From contig BDSL01000003.1 in the NCBI GenBank assembly GCA_003116995.1, forward strand, positions 310,001-374,000: 64,000 bases of DNA, in the 5' to 3' direction. How positions within the stretch are numbered: the stretch's first letter is position 1; every line of letters begins with the position of its first letter. Positions 57,701-64,000 of the stretch are shown here, piece by piece. A model generated the notes under the pieces. That model was given only the letters and a program-made list of their open reading frames with translations, was not told the DNA's origin and searched no databases. Origin of the DNA: Yamagishiella unicocca. Its lineage: Eukaryota; Chlorophyta; Chlorophyceae; Chlamydomonadales; Volvocaceae. The translations under genes and the position numbers were made by a program.

Positions 57701-60700
57701 GAGGCCTGGTCCTTGGGGTGTCCGTTGATCCAGATGTCGCCAGTGATTTCACCCACAGTCTTGCGGCCCGCAATCACATCCATCAGCGTGGTCTTGCCTG
57801 ATGATGAGGACACGGGCCGAGCATGTGTGGTGAAAGCATAGCGTACGTGTTACGTAGGATTTCACGGCCGTGCAAAAGGGATTCCCCAAAGCATTGGCAC
57901 TCGTCCTCACCCGCTCCGGAACCTCCCATGAGTGCGGTCATGGATCCTGGAACTGCGAACCCGGAGATGCCCTTGAGCAGCTCCAGCTTGTCTGGCACTT
58001 TGCCATCCCCGTCAGCTGTCTCCTGGCCCTTCATGGGATTCGGCACAAAGTACCTGTTGGCGGTGAGAGATGCGGAGTAAGGCATCCGTGTGCGTCAACG
58101 CCCAACATCCGACAGCCAAGTTACCGGTACGGAAGCCAGTCATCGGATCGTTTTACCGCCGGTACGGAAGCCAGTCATCGGATCGTTCAGGGAAACCAAC
58201 CACATTTGTACTTATTAGGAGCGGCAGGAGAGAAGCGACTACAGCTTCTAAGTTAGGGTTCCATAGGTAGAGCGGCACCCGACACGCACGATGGCGAGCA
58301 TACATGCATGCAGGCACCCCGCAGCCGCCATTTCGGGCCCTTCTTTCCTCGTGTCCCCCACCTCAAGTCCTGGAAAACGAGAGTTATGGGCGTGTATGGC
58401 AGCTTTCCGGTGTCCAGTGACAGCTGCACATCCACGGCCCTGGCGCCATGCCAGCCGCCGTCTCCAGGCGCAGCAGCCGTTGCACCCGCAGCAGCCGCAG
58501 CAGCGGCTTTCCCTGCAGCCTCCACGGCTGCGGCCCGCGCGTCCGCTGCCTTCTTGCGAGCTGCCGCGATCTGCTCAGCATCCGCAATCCGTGCGAGGGG
58601 TGGCTCCCCTGCACCCCAGTGGCGTCAGCGTGGCGGGGCGGTAGCCAGCCCCACGGTGAGTCACACAAGTCGACCTGCTTTCGTATCCTAGAATTCACCA
58701 CGCAGCTGCTTGTTCCATGTCCGCACCCGGGTTTCCTTCTCACCTGAGAAATAAGCGAGCGGCAGAGTGGACAGGCACACGTATGCGATGGACGTGCCCC
58801 ACAGGTAGCCGATACCGGCCCAGTACCAACTCCGGGTGGTGTAGAAGTCGAAGCTGAGCATCGCCTCCTCGCCCAGTGTGCGGCCATCGTCTACGACCCA
58901 GGAGAAAATCGTACACCGAAGAAGGGATCGTACACTGGAAACCGCGCTGTCGTCGAGCGCTCGGCAGGTGAAAAGACCGAACAGCACGCGCACCTATACT
59001 GGACAGCAATCCAGCCCTCCTGCCAGCCGGAACTTCCAAGCTGGTGGGGTTGGCCACAATATGGATGCACTGCGCCCACCTAGCCGTCGTGTTCCCTCCT
59101 CTGCTCGCCGCATACCTCTCTATCATTAAGAGATGATTCATCGCACGATCCACAGCCCTGGTGCTGCGTAAGGGTCAACGTCCTAACCGCTACAAGCCTC
59201 CTAGATAGCCGCTTACCCACGACACCGGGGCCGTTCCAAGAGGGCGAAGTGAACTCGTTGATCACCAAGCTGCGTAGCGCCCAGGAGTAGGGGCTGATGT
59301 AATACGCCCAGATCCATCCATCCGGAATAGAGCCTGTTGCGATGCAGGGGACGGGCACGCAGGTGGCGTAGTAAGCTGGAATCACTTGCAAAGTAGTAAC
59401 TGTTACAGTGGGTCCCAGACCAGAAGGTAGAGGGTACTCGTGTCCACGTGTCCACACTTTGCAATCTCTCCTGACATACATAATGCTGGAAGGAAGAATA
59501 AAGATAAGCACGCACTGGGGAAGCGGCAGCACCTCGCTGTTGGCCAATCTAACTACTTCCAACTACTCACGGTTAGCAAACCGCCCGCTGACGACCCGCA
59601 CCCCTCCCTTCAGAGCCCATCACCCGCCTCGGAGGATGGAGAAGCCGGACAAGAGGATGAGGATAAGCAAGACGAAGCCACCGAACGCGTTAGCCACCAC
59701 CGAGTTAGGGCAGCAGTACGCGACGAATCTGTGTGCGCGTTGATGACCCTCAAGTAGGGCGTGGGCAGGGGGTCAAGAAGGGGCTGGAGAAGGGGCCGGA
59801 TGAGGGCACTCTTCACAACGCATGGGCAGCTGCAGGATCTCTGCAAGTAAGGCCTGCCTTACGCAATCGGCAATCCGCTGGTACGAAGACGCCCTGCAGC
59901 AGCGCCGATTACAAAACCTGCTGACCGCTGTAGGTGGCATTGCTGACCAGCCCACACTGGTTCCTTCACTGGGGACGGCCGGCGAGAGATGGGGTCCTAA
60001 GCCGTAATAAAGCAGACGCACCTGTACAGCGTGTTGCAGTTGATGGAGAAGCTGGCCAGGACCAGGTAGAAGAGGAAGAAGTTGCTGGCTGATGTGTGGA
60101 AGCCCACCTTTGCGGGGGAGAAGGGACCGCGCATGGAGGGAGCAGAATCAGCTTGCCCTTGCCCTTGCCCTTGCCCTTGCCCTTGCCCTTGCCCTTGCCC
60201 TTGCCCTTGCCCTTGCCCTTGCCCTTGCCCTTGCCCTTGCCCTTGCCCTTGCCCTTGCCCTTGCCCTTGCCCTTGCCCTTGCCCTTGCCTTGCCCTTGCC
60301 CTTGCCCTTGCCCTTGCCCTTGCCCTTGCCCTTGCCCTTGCCCTTGCCCTTGCCCTTGCCCTTGCCCTTGCCCTTGCCCTTGCCCTTGCCCTTGCCCTTG
60401 CCCTTGCCCTTGCCCTTGCCCTTGCCCTTGCCCTTGCCCTTGCCCTTGCCCTTGCCCTTGCCCTTGCCCTTGCCCTTGCCCTTGCCCTTGCCCTTGCCCT
60501 TGCCCTTGCTGGCCCTGGCCCCGAAGGCTTGGCTTCCACCCACCATAAAGTACACGATGACGCTGTAGACGAGGGCGTCTACCAGAGATGTTGGCAGGTG
60601 CGCTAGGTTGGCACCCAGCGCATGGCACCAGGCCGGGTAGAACGAGGCGGCGCGGTGTTTGTACCAGACACTGCGGTGCAGGCGGAGGTATGGTGGCACG

Positions 60701-63700
60701 AGGGGATAAGATAGCTGCTTCGACGGCCGTCATACAGACACGCCGGTGCCAGCAAAGGTTATGGCAACCCGGAGGAACAAGCTGAAGGCACGGTACTAGG
60801 CAGGGAAAATGTAGAACCACTAGAATTACTAAACCATAACTTATATTTCCGAAAGGCACCAATGGCATGCGCTGGTAGGTGCGGTTTACAACAGCGTCTC
60901 ATCACAATCGACCCACTCCTTGGTCGCCATCGTGATCGGGACAGCCGGCATGGCGCCCATGGCCATGAACATCACCGCCAGGAACGACACACTAAAAAAC
61001 TGCCGCGAGGATGAGATGTTGACGTCCAGCTGCAAGAAGAGGGAGCCGGTGATGAGGCCCATAATAATAACCTGGTGGAATGGAAGGGAGCGCCGCCGTC
61101 AGAGGGTATCCGCATTTGTAATAAGGGCTCGAGGCTAGTGGCCACGCAAGACCTGGTGGATGGTCACAGCTCTTTGGAGATTTCCAGCGACGTTCCTCCC
61201 TGATGGCCCGGCCTACCTGGATGAGGCGACCCTTGATGAGCACCTTGTCGCGCAGCACCAGCAGGGACTGGCGCTTGGCCACCACCAGCAGCGCCTCCAG
61301 CGGCCGCAGCGCGTAGCGCTGATAGACCAGCGCGTGTGGGTGGCTGCGTGGTGACGGAGCAGGATGAGGGTAGGCTCACTAGCAGCTGGTCATGCATAGG
61401 AAACCATGCATCAACATCAGGGCGAATTGATGATCGCTAAAGTTTGGTGGCTGATCAAAGGAAGCTTTCCGTGACGGCCTCGACCACTGCTCACCTCTCC
61501 GCCTTCTTAAAGGGCTCAGCAAGCAGCGCCGTCACACCACGTCCCGCCTCGCTGCCCCAATACGCCTCAACCACGACCTCGGGCGGCATCACCCAGTTCG
61601 TGGACCCGGCGCCTGCTGCTTGGGCACTGCCCCCGACCTCAGATATCTGCTGCCGCTGCCTCCTGGCTTTCAGATCATCCCCTGCAAGCTCCTGCTGCCC
61701 TGTGGGATAAAGATGTACAATACAATAGCCGTATCCCTCAGTGTCAGGCGATGTGCCCGATGGTTCTACCTTATGTTCTGGAACCCACTGTAACCGTTAC
61801 AACAACAATAGCCACATCGTCGCCATGGTGCAGGGCAAAGAAAGGGAGGAGACAAGGCACCGCCGTGGCCAAGAGCTGTTTGCTCACCGCAGAGGCCTCG
61901 GACACCTACCTCGCCGGCCCCCCTTCCCTCCTCTCCCTTCACGTCCCCGAGCTCGCTGTCATCCGCTCCCCCCCCTCACGCACCGGACGCCGTGGCCACC
62001 TCCTGCAGGAAGGACGGCGCGTCCTTGCGCGGGGGGCACACGAAGCCCAGGCTCTGGTAGAACGGCAGCGCCTGAGCCACGGGGCCCTGGAACGTCACGT
62101 GCCTGCATGCAGCGTGGTGGGCGCAACGGCACGGAGCGGCCCCACATAAGCATGGGACTCTAAGACAACTTCAACGCTGCGCGGCACTCCGTACGTCCAA
62201 GCATGTATGTGCGGCACTGACCGGACGCATCCCGGGACGCGGATACGCACCCTGCGGACATGAGCATGACGTCATCAAACAGGAAGTAGACCTCGGGAGG
62301 CGGCTGCAGCAGGCTGACCAGCAGGGTGATGTTGAAGTTACGACACATCTGAGGAGGGTGAAGGCATGGAAAACACCTCAACGATTTCCAGCAAGTAGCA
62401 TTCAGCACGAGTAAATAAGGACATGCTGCCGATATGCAGCAAGTAGCATTCAGCAGGGGTAAATAAAGAAATGCTGCCGATGTGGAGTACACGCGAAAGA
62501 TGGGGCGGGGAGGAGGCGTGTGCGTGGTGCCTTAGGCACCCGAAGCTCCCATAATCGTCAGTTGAGCCGCTTCCAAGAAAGCCGCGCCTGGAGGCCCTCA
62601 CTTCTCATTACATCAGGACAGCCGCAACACAAGGTTCCGGACGTCAATGATCCGGACATGGGTAATACCGTGGGTAGTACCGTGCATTGCCCGTGCATGC
62701 ATTGCCCGTGCCCGGCCGTGGGTAGTACCGTGCATTGCCCTGGCCAAGGATTCCTTCCATCACGGTACGTTGCACGCACGGCCCAGAACGCGCCCACCTT
62801 GCACAGGAGGTCACAGATGCTGTAGAGTGTTGCCGAGTCGAGGCCGGTGGAGATCTCGTCCAGCAACAACACGCGGCGAGGCCCCACCAGCATCTCAGCC
62901 GTCGTCACCCGTTTGCGCTCGCCTGCGCGATGCACAAATTGCAGTGGGAGGTGGCGATGTGCAAGTTGCATGGGAAATAGCGATGCAAAGGGGCGCATGG
63001 GAGGACGCGGTGCTTGTAATTGGATGATGCAGTGGGAGTGACGATGTGCAAGATGGTGTTAGAGGTGGCGATCTGCGAGTGCCGATGTGCAAGCTGCAGT
63101 GAGAGGTGGCGATGGTGGGCGCAGTGGGAATGGCGATGTGCAAGGTGCAGTGGGAACAGCGCGTGGATATATGCCCCTTAGAGAGCGAACAGAATCTTCG
63201 ACCTCACATCACTTGACAGCATTATTCGCGTAACAGATGCGCCGATGGTGGGCGCGCTGCAGGCGGCCGCAATGGGTGAATGTACACAGGCCAGGGGCAT
63301 GCACCCTCCAAGCAAAGCACGTACGCAGCAATCAAATGTAGACCTCGCGGTGCAAAACAAATCGGAGTTGAACGCAGGCCCACGGCGCACTGTCACGCGC
63401 ACTGATCAAGCAACAGCAAATAAAGTGCGTCGGCTCCCATTTTGTCGGTTGGCCAGCGCCTCTCCCTCCCCGCCCGTACGCGCAGCCTCTCGAGCTATCT
63501 CCACTGAAGCCTCTCCCACCCTGCCCGTACGCGCAGCCTCTTGAACTTACCTCCGCTGACGACGCCTCCCCCTCCCCGCCCGCATCATTTATCAGGGGGC
63601 TCTCACCTCCGCTGACGCCTCGCAGCATGGCGTCCCCCACGGGCGTGCTGGCTGTGTGGGAGATGCCCATAGAGCGCATCGCGCCCAGCGTGCGCACGCC

Positions 63701-63748
63701 GCTGCAGTACGTCTCTGTCAGCAGCTGCAGGAGCTCCTTGTCCGTCAT
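51740..63748 (-). CDS. Full-size PDR-type ABCG transporter, 5'-partial
   Basis: Twenty-nine exons join in phase and give 1220 residues, with stop TAG at 51740-51742. In order: 63748-63607, 62922-62798, 62348-62251, 62102-61984, 61699-61495, 61343-61217, 61071-60890, 60670-60544, 60107-60022, 59728-59628, 59333-59217, 58890-58744, 58608-58362, 58053-57911, 57797-57646, 57430-57316, 57151-57017, 56751-56615, 56312-56231, 55970-55861, 55690-55562, 55375-55168, 54903-54863, 54374-54233, 53852-53812, 53398-53295, 52582-52523, 52185-52039, 51833-51740. The order is NBD1-TMD1-NBD2-TMD2. NBD1 shows signature VSGGE and Walker [12 protein letters not shown]; its Walker A is off the right edge. NBD2 shows [30 protein letters not shown] and TIHQPS. 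TMD2 has [24 protein letters not shown] and [11 protein letters not shown]. Such pumps export hydrophobic compounds or lipids. The 59628 boundary needs a GC donor or hides an indel. Confidence 0.93.
54466..54602 (-). repeat. 16-bp tandem repeat in ABCG intron, about 8-9 copies
   Basis: The unit is GAGACAACGGTTATCT with diverged copies (AAATCAAAGGTTATCT) at one end and homogenised ones at the other, in the intron between the exons ending at 54863 and starting at 54374. Confidence 0.9.
56817..56875 (-). repeat. 13-bp tandem repeat in ABCG intron
   Basis: About four copies of GCCGTGTGTCAAA lie between exons 57151-57017 and 56751-56615. Confidence 0.85.
58120..58195 (-). repeat. Direct duplication of ~35 bp in ABCG intron
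   Basis: Two copies of a segment containing CCGGTACGGAAGCCAGTCAT lie side by side upstream of exon 58053-57911. Confidence 0.85.
60154..60510 (-). repeat. CCCTTG hexanucleotide array in ABCG intron, nearly 60 copies
   Basis: An almost pure (CCCTTG)n run is broken by one base loss near 60289. It lies wholly within the 436-base intron between exons 60670-60544 and 60107-60022. Because the unit is six bases, every frame stays open and shows (GK)n, (AR)n, (GQ)n or their antisense forms. Confidence 0.97.
62640..62745 (-). repeat. Irregular direct repeat in ABCG intron
   Basis: GTGGGTAGTACCGTGCATTG occurs twice, with further CATTGCCCGTGC copies between, upstream of exon 62348-62251. Confidence 0.75.
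62930..63160 (-). repeat. Degenerate minisatellite in ABCG intron
   Basis: At least five imperfect copies of a unit with GTGGGAGTGGCGATGTGCAA type sequence lie in the intron between the first two visible exons. Confidence 0.6.
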
Positions 63749-64000
63749 CTGGAGGTGGGCAAAAGGTCAGCACGGTGGCAGGAAGATAAGATCCAGACAG
63801 TACACGCCGAGAATTCAACGATGTTAGTTTCTCTGCTGCTGCGAGCTCGGCGACACGCTCTACTACAAGCTGTTTCTCCGGGCTACGCTCCCCTACCCCT
63901 GCCTGGCCAGCAGCAAGCCTGTCGTCTCGCCAAAGTAAGCGGGCAGAAATCAGCGGCAGGATTGCCCGCCGCACGCAACAGCACCCTACCGCCACCAGCG
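63749..64000 (-). other. Intron sequence upstream of the first visible ABCG exon
   Basis: No convincing exon can be read here. The N-terminal part of the transporter with the first Walker A motif must lie beyond the right edge. Confidence 0.6.

Noticed and set aside
59966..60868. Long frames with (GQ)n, (GK)n, (AR)n and their antisense counterparts
   Set aside because: They are readings of the CCCTTG array inside an ABCG intron. Only 60670-60544 and 60107-60022 fit the transporter.
63607..63748. The ATG at 63748 as the true start of the ABCG protein
   Set aside because: It directly follows a CAG acceptor, and the NBD1 Walker A segment that must precede this exon is missing, so the start lies off the window.

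Overview
The window looks like nuclear DNA of a unicellular or colonial green alga of the Chlamydomonas/Volvox group. The reasons are intron-dense genes with short exons and GC-rich coding sequence, TGTAA poly(A) signals after several genes, many minisatellites in introns, a flagellar IFT gene, and short repeats scattered between introns. This assignment is an inference: no marker gene fixes the genus. No RNA genes, CRISPR arrays or bacterial-type operons were seen. All exon joins were worked out by hand from splice sites, reading phase and family similarity; no transcript data were available.

Layout: (1) 58-3325 (+), the 3' part of a coiled-coil protein gene with a 28-residue repeat. (2) 3624-8864 (+), a complete bestrophin-type anion channel in 13 exons, one intron using a GC-AG boundary. 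(3) 10000-13177 and 19098-22236, two copies of a ~3.1-kb segmental duplication, each with an intact three-exon glyoxylate/succinic semialdehyde reductase gene (-). Between them lie a ~910-bp minisatellite in a possible mobile-element relic, an ankyrin-like fragment, a 555-bp foldback palindrome and a frameshifted trypsin-like protease. (4) 23241-27927 (+), complete IFT56 (TTC26/DYF13). (5) 29025-33642 (+), a complete arsenite methyltransferase whose exon 2 donor site has been amplified into a 36-bp tandem array. (6) 36730-42514 (-), a large F-box/leucine-rich-repeat protein. (7) 44047-49906 (+), a GRIP-domain golgin. (8) 51740-63748 (-), 29 exons of a full-size PDR-type ABCG transporter whose 5' end lies beyond the right edge.

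The genes do not form a pathway. They cover ciliary transport (IFT56), Golgi tethering (golgin), anion conductance (bestrophin), arsenic methylation, aldehyde detoxification (two reductases), ubiquitin-ligase substrate choice (F-box/LRR) and export or lipid transport (ABCG). Gene pairs alternate between convergent, divergent and tandem, with 0.3-3 kb between them. The most unusual signals are the donor-site minisatellite in the arsenite methyltransferase, the foldback palindrome, the recent segmental duplication, interstitial telomere-like repeats in the golgin gene, and four small dispersed repeat families found mainly in introns and gene-poor DNA.
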